A stretch of 64,000 bases of DNA from an uncultured Eubacteriales bacterium (GTDB lineage Bacteria; Bacillota; Clostridia; Oscillospirales; Acutalibacteraceae): NCBI GenBank assembly GCA_934463035.1, contig CAKSIG010000004.1, forward strand, positions 1 through 64,000. Direction: 5' to 3'. The position numbers and the translations under genes were made by a program. Every line of letters begins with the position of its first letter. The stretch's first letter is position 1. This document shows, in pieces, positions 51,177-59,120 of this stretch. The notes beneath the pieces were generated by a model. It was not told the origin of the DNA. It was given only the letters and a program-made list of their open reading frames with translations, and searched no databases.

Positions 51177-52049
51177 ATGAAAACAATTCGTGTAGCTGAT
51201 ATTCTGATAAACGTTGAAAGCGGCGATAAGGATTTTTTTGACCGCAGATATTCGGAATATGTTTGCGGATCTACGGACAGACCCGATATGGTGCTTAAAA
51301 CCGTGATTTGCGAAAAAATTGACGAACCGAAAGGTGAAGTCGTTCAAAAAATCAAAAGCTCGTCTGTTTTGCGCCTTGATGACGGCAGGCTTTGCAGATA
51401 CATAAAATCTTCCGCTACGGGGAATATACCTTACGCTTTTTATTATAATGACGATTACTCAGACGTTACCGTTGTGTTTAAAAAAGGCGCTACGTATAAG
51501 GGACTTTCGATAACCGACCTTGAATATCTTTTTACAGGTTTTATGTTTGCAAACCGTCTTACATATCTCGGCGGAACTGTTTTGCATAGCTCTGCAATGG
51601 CTTATAAGCATCAGGGGATAGTTTTTTCCGCCGATCCGGGAACAGGGAAATCAACGCACGTTTCGCTTTGGAAAAAGAAATTCGGCGACGACGTGGTTAT
51701 AGTCAACGATGATAAACCCGCCGTTCGTTTTACTGAAAACGGCGCTTATATCTACGGCACTCCTTGGAGCGGCAAGACCGACCTTAACATCAACACCCGC
51801 GAGCCGTTAAAAGCAATAGTTTTTGTGGAACGCGGCGAAGTCAATGAAATTGAGGAAATGTCTGTTTCCGACAGTGTGCTTAATCTGTCAAGACAACTGC
51901 CGAACCCGTTTTATGACGGCGATATAGGAATTAAAACAATTGAGTTTATTAATAGAATATATGACAATAAAATTCCTGTATACAGATTAAAGTGCAATAT
52001 AAGTGATGAAGCGGTTGAAACCGTGTATAATAAAATTATCGGAGAATAA
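51177..52049 (+). CDS. HPr kinase-like P-loop protein
   Basis: A 290-residue protein. The N-terminal 130 residues are unrecognised. The C-terminal part begins LGGTVLHSSAMAYKHQGIVFSADPGTGKSTHVSLW, a HprK/PEPCK-type P-loop (GTGKST about residue 156), with NDDKPAVRF (Walker B-like) and TPWSGKTDLN. It lacks the N-terminal DRTGG domain of true HPrK. Such kinase-like proteins occur with PqqD-type recognition elements in RiPP clusters (for example the kinases of phosphorylated lasso peptides) and in uncharacterised cassettes. First gene of a three-gene unit with PqqD and an S26 peptidase. Confidence 0.75.
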   Translation: MKTIRVADILINVESGDKDFFDRRYSEYVCGSTDRPDMVLKTVICEKIDEPKGEVVQKIKSSSVLRLDDGRLCRYIKSSATGNIPYAFYYNDDYSDVTVVFKKGATYKGLSITDLEYLFTGFMFANRLTYLGGTVLHSSAMAYKHQGIVFSADPGTGKSTHVSLWKKKFGDDVVIVNDDKPAVRFTENGAYIYGTPWSGKTDLNINTREPLKAIVFVERGEVNEIEEMSVSDSVLNLSRQLPNPFYDGDIGIKTIEFINRIYDNKIPVYRLKCNISDEAVETVYNKIIGE

Positions 52050-52071
52050 AAATTAAAAGGTGGTCGTAATA

Positions 52072-52335
52072 ATGAAAATAAAAGAAGGATTTATTAAAAG
52101 CAAGCTCGGAAATGAGTGCGTTGTCGTACCCGTTGGCGCACAGACAATTGATTTCAGAGGACTTATTACTCTTAATGAAACGGGCGAGTTTATTTGGGAT
52201 AAGCTGTCAGAGGACAGGAACGAAGCAGAATTGGTTGACGCTATTCTTGCAGAGTACGAGGTTGACAGGCAAACTGCCGAAAAGGATGTCAAGGCTTTTG
52301 TTGATACTTTGAAAGAAAAGGATCTACTTGCATAA
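52072..52335 (+). CDS. PqqD-family protein (RiPP recognition element fold)
   Basis: An 87-residue winged-helix PqqD-like protein: LITLNETGEFIWDKLSE (the NxTGxxIW motif) and VDAILAEYEVDRQTAEKDVKAFVDTLKEKDLL. In known pathways PqqD domains bind the leader of a precursor peptide and bring it to the modifying enzyme. ATG at 52072 with AAAGGTGG 9 nt upstream. Its stop overlaps the start of the peptidase gene by one nt. Confidence 0.85.
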   Translation: MKIKEGFIKSKLGNECVVVPVGAQTIDFRGLITLNETGEFIWDKLSEDRNEAELVDAILAEYEVDRQTAEKDVKAFVDTLKEKDLLA

Positions 52336-52823
52336 TGGTAAAGTCCGTAAGCCTTTCAATGAAAGAGCTTTCGCCTGTTATAACACAATGCATCGAAAAC
52401 GGGAGCGAGGTTATTTTAACCGTTACAGGGAACAGTATGTCGCCGTTTTTAAGGGATCGCCGCGATCAGGTGGTGCTTGTCAGGGCTGACAGTGAGGCTC
52501 TTAAAGTTAATGATGTTCCTTTATATGTACGCAGAAACGGTAAGTACGTTCTTCACAGAATCGTGGCTGTGAACGACGGTGTTTATACTATGCTCGGTGA
52601 CGCTCAGGTTATCACAGAACCCGGAATAGAGTCAGACCAAATAGTTGCGGTCGCGAAAGCGTTTATAAGAAAAAACGTCAGAGTTGAATGTGACTCTGCC
52701 AAGTATAAAAGGTACGTTGCTTTTTGGAATAGTATGCTTCCCGTCAGGCGCTTGTATTTTAAAACCCGCAGCTTTTCGGGCAGAGTGTTAAGAAAACTGA
52801 AATCTCTTGTTAAAAACGGTTGA
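52335..52823 (+). CDS. S24/S26-family (signal peptidase-like) peptidase
   Basis: A 162-residue protein. The nucleophile Ser is in TGNSMSPFLRDRRDQVVLV (about residue 36), and the second conserved block is KYVLHRIVAVNDG with His where the Ser/His (SipW/ER-type) enzymes have it, then YTMLGDAQ. There is no N-terminal signal anchor, unusual for a signal peptidase; a basic C-terminus might touch the membrane. With the HPrK-like and PqqD genes it looks like a peptide maturation cassette in which this enzyme removes a leader. Its stop codon overlaps the promoter of the aromatic operon. Confidence 0.78.
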   Translation: MVKSVSLSMKELSPVITQCIENGSEVILTVTGNSMSPFLRDRRDQVVLVRADSEALKVNDVPLYVRRNGKYVLHRIVAVNDGVYTMLGDAQVITEPGIESDQIVAVAKAFIRKNVRVECDSAKYKRYVAFWNSMLPVRRLYFKTRSFSGRVLRKLKSLVKNG

Positions 52824-52848
52824 CAAACCGTGAAAAACGTTGTAAAAT
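52820..52848 (+). promoter_or_regulatory. Sigma-A promoter of the aromatic amino acid operon
   Basis: Consensus TTGACA (52820-52825), 17-nt spacer, TAAAAT (52843-52848). Transcription should start near 52855, giving a leader of about 215 nt before the aminotransferase gene. Confidence 0.85.
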
Positions 52849-52880
52849 CATACTGTTAATTCACAAAGGAGGGCGCATTT

Positions 52881-52958
52881 ATGTTCGGATATTCATATTT
52901 TCGATTTTATTATTTTAATACGGACTGTCTGTGCGCCTTAAATGATTCGGTTATTTAA
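52881..52958 (+). CDS. Phe/Tyr-rich leader peptide of the aromatic operon
   Basis: A 25-codon ORF with a strong AAAGGAGGG ribosome site. It begins MFGYSYFRFYYFNTDCLC; residues 2, 4, 6, 7, 9, 10, 11 and 12 are Phe (four) or Tyr (four). It lies between a strong promoter and an intrinsic terminator, ahead of the Phe/Tyr biosynthetic genes, the arrangement of ribosome-stalling leaders such as E. coli pheL. GGCGCA (52872-52877) at the ribosome site can pair with TGCGCC (52932-52937), and GACTG (52923-52927) with CAGTC in the terminator stem (52994-52998), offering alternative structures. I infer attenuation by charged tRNA-Phe/Tyr supply. A RiPP precursor for the cassette upstream is a less likely alternative. 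Confidence 0.82.
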   Translation: MFGYSYFRFYYFNTDCLCALNDSVI

Positions 52959-52987
52959 TCGTTCCGAGAATTTTAATACGTATGGTC

Positions 52988-53040
52988 AGCCCGCAGTCGT
53001 TATGCTCTTTTGTGGTGTACGGATTGCGGGCTTTTAATTT
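52988..53040 (+). terminator. Attenuator terminator ahead of the aromatic operon
   Basis: The 11-bp stem AGCCCGCAGTC/GGATTGCGGGCT (one G-T pair, 52988-52998 with 53022-53032) has a 23-nt loop and the tail TTTTAATTT. It ends 30 nt before the first structural gene. A terminator here, between promoter and operon, makes sense only if it is regulated. Confidence 0.82.
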
Positions 53041-53070
53041 GTGTATCAGTCTTTTAAACGGGGTGTTACT

Positions 53071-54252
53071 TTGATAAACGCAAATATGGAAAGGTTGGGC
53101 AAAAAAAGCTCAATTATACGTGAAATATTTGAATACGGCAAAAAACGTAAAGCTGAAATAGGTGAAGAAAATGTTTTTGATTTCAGTCTCGGCAATCCGA
53201 GTATTCCGTGTCCTGATAAGGTGAATGAAACCATTATATCGCTTTTAAAGAATAATGACGCGGTATCAATACACGGGTATACTTCGGCTTCGGGGGATTA
53301 TTCCGTTAAATCTAAAATTGCCGAGAGTATCAGCCGAAGATTTTCGGTTGCGGCAAAACCCGAAAATATTTACATTACCTGCGGTGCCGCTGCTTCGCTG
53401 ACAATTACGCTTAAAGCTGTTGCGAATCCCGAAGATGAGGTAATAATTTTAGCTCCGTTTTTTCCCGAATACAAAGTGTTTACGGAAAATTGCGGTGCAA
53501 TTCCCGTCGTTGTAAAGTGTAGGCAGAGCGATTTTCAAATTGATTTTGAGGCATTAAACGCCGCAATTAACAATAAAACAAAAGCAATAATTATCAATTC
53601 GCCGAATAATCCGAGCGGTGCGGTATTCCCCGAGGACGATATTAAAAAACTTTCCAAAATACTATCGGAAAAGGAAAAAGAATACGGCACCGAAATATTT
53701 ATTATTGCTGACGAGCCTTATCGCGAACTTTCTTACGGTTTAGATGTGCCGTATATTCCTAAATTCTATCACAATACGATCGTTTGCTATTCTTACAGCA
53801 AGTCGCTGTCACTTCCGGGTGAACGGATAGGTTATATATTTGTTTCTCCGAATGCCGACGCTTCTTCCGATATATCCGCGGCGGTTGCGGGTGCAGGCAG
53901 ATCTTTGGGATTTGTATGCGCGCCGAGCCTTATGCAATATACTATAAAAGAATGTGTAGATATAACTTCTGATATTTCGGCTTATAAAGCCAACAGGGAC
54001 CTGCTTTATACGGCGCTTAAAGATTACGGTTATTCGGTAATCCGACCCGACGGTGCGTTTTATTTGTTTGTAAAATCACCCGAACTGAATGCGGCGGCGT
54101 TTTGCGAGAGGGCTAAAAAATATGAATTACTGCTTGTTCCGAGCGATGATTTCGGAGTGGAAGGGTATGTCAGAATTTCATACTGCGTTTCTGCGGAGCA
54201 GATAAAAAGGTCTTTACCCGCGTTTAAAAAGCTAATTGAGGAGAGAATTTAA
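53071..54252 (+). CDS. PLP-dependent class I/II aminotransferase (probably aromatic)
   Basis: A 393-residue fold-type I aminotransferase. NSPNNPSG (about residues 170-177), IADEPYRELSY, the PLP lysine in YSYSKSLSLPGERIGY (Lys about 240) and the C-terminal YVRISYC Arg. First gene of the aromatic operon and the only aminotransferase in it, so it should convert phenylpyruvate and hydroxyphenylpyruvate to Phe and Tyr. Start TTG at 53071 with GGGGTG 5 nt upstream, directly after the attenuator. Ends overlapping pheA by one nt. Confidence 0.87.
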   Translation: MINANMERLGKKSSIIREIFEYGKKRKAEIGEENVFDFSLGNPSIPCPDKVNETIISLLKNNDAVSIHGYTSASGDYSVKSKIAESISRRFSVAAKPENIYITCGAAASLTITLKAVANPEDEVIILAPFFPEYKVFTENCGAIPVVVKCRQSDFQIDFEALNAAINNKTKAIIINSPNNPSGAVFPEDDIKKLSKILSEKEKEYGTEIFIIADEPYRELSYGLDVPYIPKFYHNTIVCYSYSKSLSLPGERIGYIFVSPNADASSDISAAVAGAGRSLGFVCAPSLMQYTIKECVDITSDISAYKANRDLLYTALKDYGYSVIRPDGAFYLFVKSPELNAAAFCERAKKYELLLVPSDDFGVEGYVRISYCVSAEQIKRSLPAFKKLIEERI

Positions 54253-55340
54253 TGACAGGACTTGAAAAAGCAAGGAATACAATTAATCAGGTTGATAAGA
54301 AAATGGCGGAACTTTTTTGCGAACGTATGAATGCAGTAAAGGAAGTAGCCGCCTATAAAAAAGAACACGGTTTACAGGTGTTTGATGCGTCGCGCGAAGA
54401 AGCGGTAATAGCGAAAAATTCAACATTGATTGAGAGTGATGAACTTCGCTCATACTACATAAACTTTTTGCGGTATAATATGGAACTGTCAAAGAATTTT
54501 CAACACCGTTTGCTTGAAGGTATGCGGGTGGCGTACAGCGGCGTTGAGGGAGCGTTTGCGAACATAGCGGCAAACAGAATTTTCCCCGACGCCTCCGCAA
54601 TTTCATACGGCGATTTCAAATCGGCTTATAATTCCGTTGTAAGCGGCGAGTGCGACTGCGTTATACTGCCCATCGAAAACAGCTACAACGGCGATGTCGG
54701 TCAGGTTATGGACCTAACTTTTTTCGGTTCGCTGTATATTAACGGGGTTTACGATATAGAAATTGTTCAAAATCTTCTTGCGGTCAAAGGTACGACTATG
54801 GACGAAGTGAAAGAGGTAATCAGCCACCCCCAAGCGCTCGGTCAATGTGCTGAATATATCAGAAAACACGGATTTAAGGCTACCGAGTCGGTAAATACCG
54901 CAGTAGCCGCAAAGACAGTGGCGGAATCGGGAAAACACGATATAGCCGCTATCGGAAGTGATGAAGCGGCGCAGAAATACGGACTAAAAAAGCTGGAAGC
55001 ACATATAAATGAACGCAGTAATAACACAACGCGTTTCGCCGTTTTTTCACGCACTCCGAAAACTCCGTCTTCAAGCGACAATCAGTTTATAATGCTGTTT
55101 ACGGTAAGCAATGAGGCAGGTTCACTCGGAAAAGCGGTATCAATAATCGGTAAGAACGGATATAATCTCCGTGCTTTAAAGAGCAGACCTACAAAGGAGC
55201 TTATTTGGAGCTACTATTTCTACGCCGAGGGCGAGGGCAATATTTACAGCGACGCAGGCAAAAAGATGATAAAAGAACTTGAAAGCTGTTGTAACAACCT
55301 TAGAATTGTCGGCAGTTTTGATAAAGAAATAATTATTTAG
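54252..55340 (+). CDS. pheA: Bifunctional chorismate mutase/prephenate dehydratase (P-protein)
   Basis: A 362-residue fusion: chorismate mutase AroQ domain (residues 1-88, with VDKKMAELFCERMNAVKEVAAYK), prephenate dehydratase (about 93-270, VAYSGVEGAFANIAA and NNTTRFAVF), and an ACT regulatory domain (about 280-355). The phenylalanine-binding ESRP motif of the ACT domain reads KSRP here (RALKSRPTKE), so allosteric feedback could differ; transcriptional attenuation may compensate. It makes phenylpyruvate from chorismate. Its mutase also supplies prephenate for TyrA. Confidence 0.94.
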   Translation: MTGLEKARNTINQVDKKMAELFCERMNAVKEVAAYKKEHGLQVFDASREEAVIAKNSTLIESDELRSYYINFLRYNMELSKNFQHRLLEGMRVAYSGVEGAFANIAANRIFPDASAISYGDFKSAYNSVVSGECDCVILPIENSYNGDVGQVMDLTFFGSLYINGVYDIEIVQNLLAVKGTTMDEVKEVISHPQALGQCAEYIRKHGFKATESVNTAVAAKTVAESGKHDIAAIGSDEAAQKYGLKKLEAHINERSNNTTRFAVFSRTPKTPSSSDNQFIMLFTVSNEAGSLGKAVSIIGKNGYNLRALKSRPTKELIWSYYFYAEGEGNIYSDAGKKMIKELESCCNNLRIVGSFDKEIII

Positions 55341-55350
55341 AGTGGTTTTT

Positions 55351-56358
55351 ATGATAATTTCTGTTTCAACATCAACGGGAAAATACAACATATATATTGA
55401 ACGCGGTATTCTTAACTCTGTCAGGGATATTTTTGACCTCAGCCGAAAAGTGCTGATTGTTACTGACAGCGGAGTTCCGCAATGCTATTCGGAAACGGTT
55501 GCATCACAATGCAAAGAACCTTATACCGTTGTTATAAAGCAGGGCGAAGCGTCAAAATGTTTTGAAAATTACAAAATGCTGCTGTCAAAAATGGTACAGT
55601 ACGGATTTACCCGAAGCGACTGCGTTGTTGCGGTCGGCGGCGGAGTGGTAGGCGATCTTGCAGGTTTTGTTGCTTCAAGTTATATGCGCGGCGTTGACTT
55701 CTACAACATTCCTACAACCGTTCTTTCGCAGGTTGATTCTTCAATAGGCGGCAAGGTGGCAATAGATTTTGAAGGATACAAAAATATTGTCGGCGCTTTT
55801 TATCCGCCCAAGGGCGTCTTAATCGACTCAAACACGCTTTCTACGCTCCCGAAAAGGCAAATTTCAAACGGACTTGCCGAATCGGTAAAAATGGCGCTTA
55901 CGTCTGACAGGGAACTGTTTGAACTCTTTGAAAAAGGCAATGCTTGTGACGATATTGACGAAATAATAATTCGTTCTCTGATGATAAAAAAAGCGGTGGT
56001 TGAAGCCGATGAAAAAGAGGGCGGACTGCGCAAAATTCTCAATTTTGGGCATACATTGGCGCACGCAATAGAAAGCCAGAACAAAATGGACAACCTTTAT
56101 CACGGTGAATGTGTCGCACTCGGAATGTTACCGATGTGCAGCGATGAAGTAAGAAACCGCCTTATAAAAGTATTGAAAACCCTTAATTTGCCGTGTGAGT
56201 TCAATGCCGATAAGGACGTTATTTTTGAGGCGATAAAGCACGACAAAAAAATGTCGGGCGATAAATTGACGGTAATATATGTTCCGCGAGTGGGCGAATA
56301 TACAATGAAAACAATAAATTACGAAGAAATTACGGAAATGTTGAGCGGGGTGATGTAA
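55351..56358 (+). CDS. aroB: 3-dehydroquinate synthase
   Basis: A 335-residue NAD- and metal-dependent enzyme, second step of the shikimate pathway. GGGVVGDLAGFVASSYMRGV (about residues 93-112), VDSSIGGKVAID, and zinc-binding Glu and His residues in ESVKMAL and NFGHTLAHAIE. I start at the ATG at 55351; upstream is GAGTGG. Ends 1 nt before aroC. Confidence 0.95.
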   Translation: MIISVSTSTGKYNIYIERGILNSVRDIFDLSRKVLIVTDSGVPQCYSETVASQCKEPYTVVIKQGEASKCFENYKMLLSKMVQYGFTRSDCVVAVGGGVVGDLAGFVASSYMRGVDFYNIPTTVLSQVDSSIGGKVAIDFEGYKNIVGAFYPPKGVLIDSNTLSTLPKRQISNGLAESVKMALTSDRELFELFEKGNACDDIDEIIIRSLMIKKAVVEADEKEGGLRKILNFGHTLAHAIESQNKMDNLYHGECVALGMLPMCSDEVRNRLIKVLKTLNLPCEFNADKDVIFEAIKHDKKMSGDKLTVIYVPRVGEYTMKTINYEEITEMLSGVM

Positions 56359-56359
56359 T

Positions 56360-57445
56360 ATGAAAAATACCTTTGGAAACAGCGTTTCAGTTACTATTTT
56401 CGGTGAAAGCCACGGCGAGGCTATCGGCGCGGTAATCGACGGAATGACGGCTGGGATTGCTGTTGACTTTGATTTTATTTCAGAGCAGTTGAGTTTAAGG
56501 CGCCCTGTCGGAAAAATATCTACACCCCGTTCGGAAAAGGATAATTTTTCAATAGTAAGCGGTGTTTTTAACGGCAAAACAACAGGGACTCCGATTTGCG
56601 TATTAATTCCTAACGAGGATACACGCTCAAAGGATTATAATTACGGTACGGCGCGTCCGGGACACGCAGATTTTACCGCATACGCTAAATATAACGGTTT
56701 TGAGGATTACCGCGGCGGCGGTCATTTCAGCGGCAGAATAACGGCGGCAATAACAGCCGCAGGCGCAATAGCTATTTCTGCACTACGCTCAAAGGGGATT
56801 GTTATCGGCACTCACATAAAGAGCATTCACGGTGTTTCAGACCGCGATTTCAGCAGTTTAAGCGAAGATATAAATAACCTTAACAAAAAAGAATTTGCCG
56901 TGCTTGACGATTCCGTTAAAGATAATATGATAAAAACAATAGAAAACGCGCGGAATGAAAACAACAGCGTAGGAGGCATACTTGAAACCGCGGTGGTTGG
57001 ATTGCCTGTCGGCGTTGGCGAGCCGTGGTTTGATACGGTCGAGGGTGTACTCTCGCACGCAGTTTTTTCAATACCCGCAGTTAAGGGAATTGAGTTCGGC
57101 GCCGGCTTTAAATTTGCCGAAATGAAAGGCAGCGAGGCAAACGATGAATTTGAAATTGATGACAATAAAGTAGTAACGCGGACTAATAACAACGCAGGCA
57201 TAAACGGCGGAATAACAAACGGTATGCCCGTTGTGTTTAAAACCGTTATAAAACCTACCCCTACTATTTCAAAACCGCAGTCAACCGTTGATTTCCTTAA
57301 AAAAGAAAACACCGAAATTTGCGCGGGCGGCAGACACGACCCTTGTATAGTTCACAGAGCGCGTGTTGTGATTGACAGCGTTACGGCGCTCGCTTTGTGC
57401 GATTTATTGGCGGTTAAATTCGGTACAGATTGGTTGGCGAAATAA
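56360..57445 (+). CDS. aroC: Chorismate synthase
   Basis: A 361-residue FMN-dependent enzyme making chorismate from EPSP. GESHGEAIGAVIDGMTAG at the N-terminus (His about 17), RPGHADFTAYAKY, DYRGGGHFSGRITAA, and RHDPCIVHRA near the C-terminus are the family signatures. Overlaps the aroE-aroK start by one nt. Confidence 0.96.
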   Translation: MKNTFGNSVSVTIFGESHGEAIGAVIDGMTAGIAVDFDFISEQLSLRRPVGKISTPRSEKDNFSIVSGVFNGKTTGTPICVLIPNEDTRSKDYNYGTARPGHADFTAYAKYNGFEDYRGGGHFSGRITAAITAAGAIAISALRSKGIVIGTHIKSIHGVSDRDFSSLSEDINNLNKKEFAVLDDSVKDNMIKTIENARNENNSVGGILETAVVGLPVGVGEPWFDTVEGVLSHAVFSIPAVKGIEFGAGFKFAEMKGSEANDEFEIDDNKVVTRTNNNAGINGGITNGMPVVFKTVIKPTPTISKPQSTVDFLKKENTEICAGGRHDPCIVHRARVVIDSVTALALCDLLAVKFGTDWLAK

Positions 57446-58683
57446 TGGAGTACGGTTGTATAGGCGAAAAACTGACCCACAGTTTTTCAAAAATAATACA
57501 CAACGAGCTGTTTGATTATGATTATCAGCTAAAAGAGCTTTCTCGCGAAGAACTTGACGAGTTTATGAAACGGCGCGATTTTAAGGCGATAAATGTCACA
57601 ATACCGTATAAGCAGACGGTAATTCCGTATTTATACGAAATTGAGAAAAATGCGCACGAAATAGGCGCCGTCAATACTGTCGTGAATAAGGACGGCAAAC
57701 TTTATGGTTATAATACCGATTTTATCGGTATGACCGAGCTTATTGATTACAATAAGATTTTGCTTGACGGCAGAAAGGTTTTGATACTTGGCAGCGGCGG
57801 CACTTCAAAAACGGCTTTTGCCGTTGCAAAATCATTAAATGCCAAAGAAGTTTACAGAGTTTCACGCGGTAATACAGAGAATTGTATCAGCTATGAAGAC
57901 GCGGTAAGGCGGCACAATGATGCCGAAATAATTATTAATACAACACCGTGCGGAATGTTCCCAAGTATAGGTAATTCTCCGATAGATATAAATTGTTTTA
58001 AAGGTCTTGAAGGCGTTGTTGACGCCGTTTATAATCCGCTGAGGTCGGCTCTCGTTGTGTCTGCGCTTAACAGAGGGATTAAGGCGGCAGGCGGACTTTA
58101 TATGCTGGTATCGCAGGCTGTTGCCGCCGCGGAAAAATTTACGGGTAAGACGGTAAAATCTGAAAAAACCGTCGCGGTCTATAAAAAACTGTTTACGGAA
58201 AAACAAAACGTTGTCTTAATCGGAATGCCTGGGTGCGGAAAATCTACGATAGGTAAACGCCTTGCTTCTCAACTTTCAAAAAGGTTTATAGACACCGACG
58301 ATGAAATTTTAAAACAAATAGGCATTTCAATACCTGAATTTTTTGAAAGATACGGCGAAAGTAAATTCAGAGAAATTGAAACCAAAATAATAAAGGAGCT
58401 TTCGGCTGTTCAAAACGCAGTTATAGCAACGGGCGGCGGTGCTGTACTGAATACCGCTAATATTGATTTTCTTAAAGAAAACGGCGTTGTTTTCTTTATT
58501 GACAGACCTTTTCAAAATTTGGTATATAGTTCTGACAGACCGTTGTCTTCGAGCCGCGATATGATGAAAAAGCGCTACGATGAGCGGTATGATTTATACA
58601 AGGCGTGTGCTGATAAAATTATAAAAACTACGCAAATACTTGAAGATAATATCACAGCTGTAAAAAAGGAATTTTTAGAATGA
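57445..58683 (+). CDS. Fused shikimate dehydrogenase-shikimate kinase (AroE-AroK)
   Basis: A 412-residue fusion. Residues 1-250 are shikimate dehydrogenase: HSFSKIIHN (substrate Ser), VTIPYKQTVIPYL (catalytic Lys), GAVNTVV, NTDFIGM, and NADPH loop GSGGTSKTAF. Residues about 252-412 are shikimate kinase: Walker A GMPGCGKST (about 259-267), RFIDTDDEI (Mg-binding Asp), FREIE (substrate Arg) and GGGAVLN. So one protein reduces dehydroshikimate and phosphorylates shikimate, two consecutive steps. ATG at 57445, with aroC just before and a weak ribosome site, so translation is probably coupled. Confidence 0.94.
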   Translation: MEYGCIGEKLTHSFSKIIHNELFDYDYQLKELSREELDEFMKRRDFKAINVTIPYKQTVIPYLYEIEKNAHEIGAVNTVVNKDGKLYGYNTDFIGMTELIDYNKILLDGRKVLILGSGGTSKTAFAVAKSLNAKEVYRVSRGNTENCISYEDAVRRHNDAEIIINTTPCGMFPSIGNSPIDINCFKGLEGVVDAVYNPLRSALVVSALNRGIKAAGGLYMLVSQAVAAAEKFTGKTVKSEKTVAVYKKLFTEKQNVVLIGMPGCGKSTIGKRLASQLSKRFIDTDDEILKQIGISIPEFFERYGESKFREIETKIIKELSAVQNAVIATGGGAVLNTANIDFLKENGVVFFIDRPFQNLVYSSDRPLSSSRDMMKKRYDERYDLYKACADKIIKTTQILEDNITAVKKEFLE

Positions 58684-59120
58684 AGATACTTGTTTTAAAC
58701 GGACCTAATATTAATATGCTCGGCATAAGAGAACCGAAAATTTATGGCAGCGAAAATTATGCTGAGCTTTGCAGAAGAATAAACGATTTTGCAAAGGAAA
58801 ATGATATTGAGGTTAAAATCTATCAATCCAACCACGAGGGTGACCTGATTGATGAAATTCAGGCGGCTTACGGCGTATTTGACGGCATAGTTATAAATCC
58901 TGCCGCCTATACTCATACAAGCGTGGGGTTGCTTGACGCAGTAAAAGCGGTCAATATACCCACGGTAGAGGTTCATATTTCCGACGTTTCAAAGCGCGAG
59001 GATTTTCGTCAGATAAGCTATATCCGCGCCGCTTGCGTCAAAACGGTGGCAGGCGAGGGTATTAACGGCTATATAACCGCAATAAAGTTTTTAATTAACA
59101 GTCTCGGGGAAAAACAATGA
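58680..59120 (+). CDS. aroQ: Type II 3-dehydroquinate dehydratase
   Basis: A 146-residue dodecameric enzyme. VLNGPNINMLGIREPKIYG (catalytic Tyr in IYG, about residue 23), QSNHEGDLID (flexible loop Arg/Asn region), INPAAYTHTSVGLLDA (Asn, His) and EVHISDVSKRE (His). It converts 3-dehydroquinate to 3-dehydroshikimate. Overlaps both neighbours by 4 nt (ATGA). Confidence 0.96.
   Translation: MKILVLNGPNINMLGIREPKIYGSENYAELCRRINDFAKENDIEVKIYQSNHEGDLIDEIQAAYGVFDGIVINPAAYTHTSVGLLDAVKAVNIPTVEVHISDVSKREDFRQISYIRAACVKTVAGEGINGYITAIKFLINSLGEKQ

Noticed and set aside
52881..52958. RiPP precursor for the PqqD/peptidase cassette just upstream
   Set aside because: It has its own promoter, is followed by an attenuator-like terminator and the aromatic operon, and its aromatic codons cluster at the start as in stalling leaders. 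Kept as a minor alternative.
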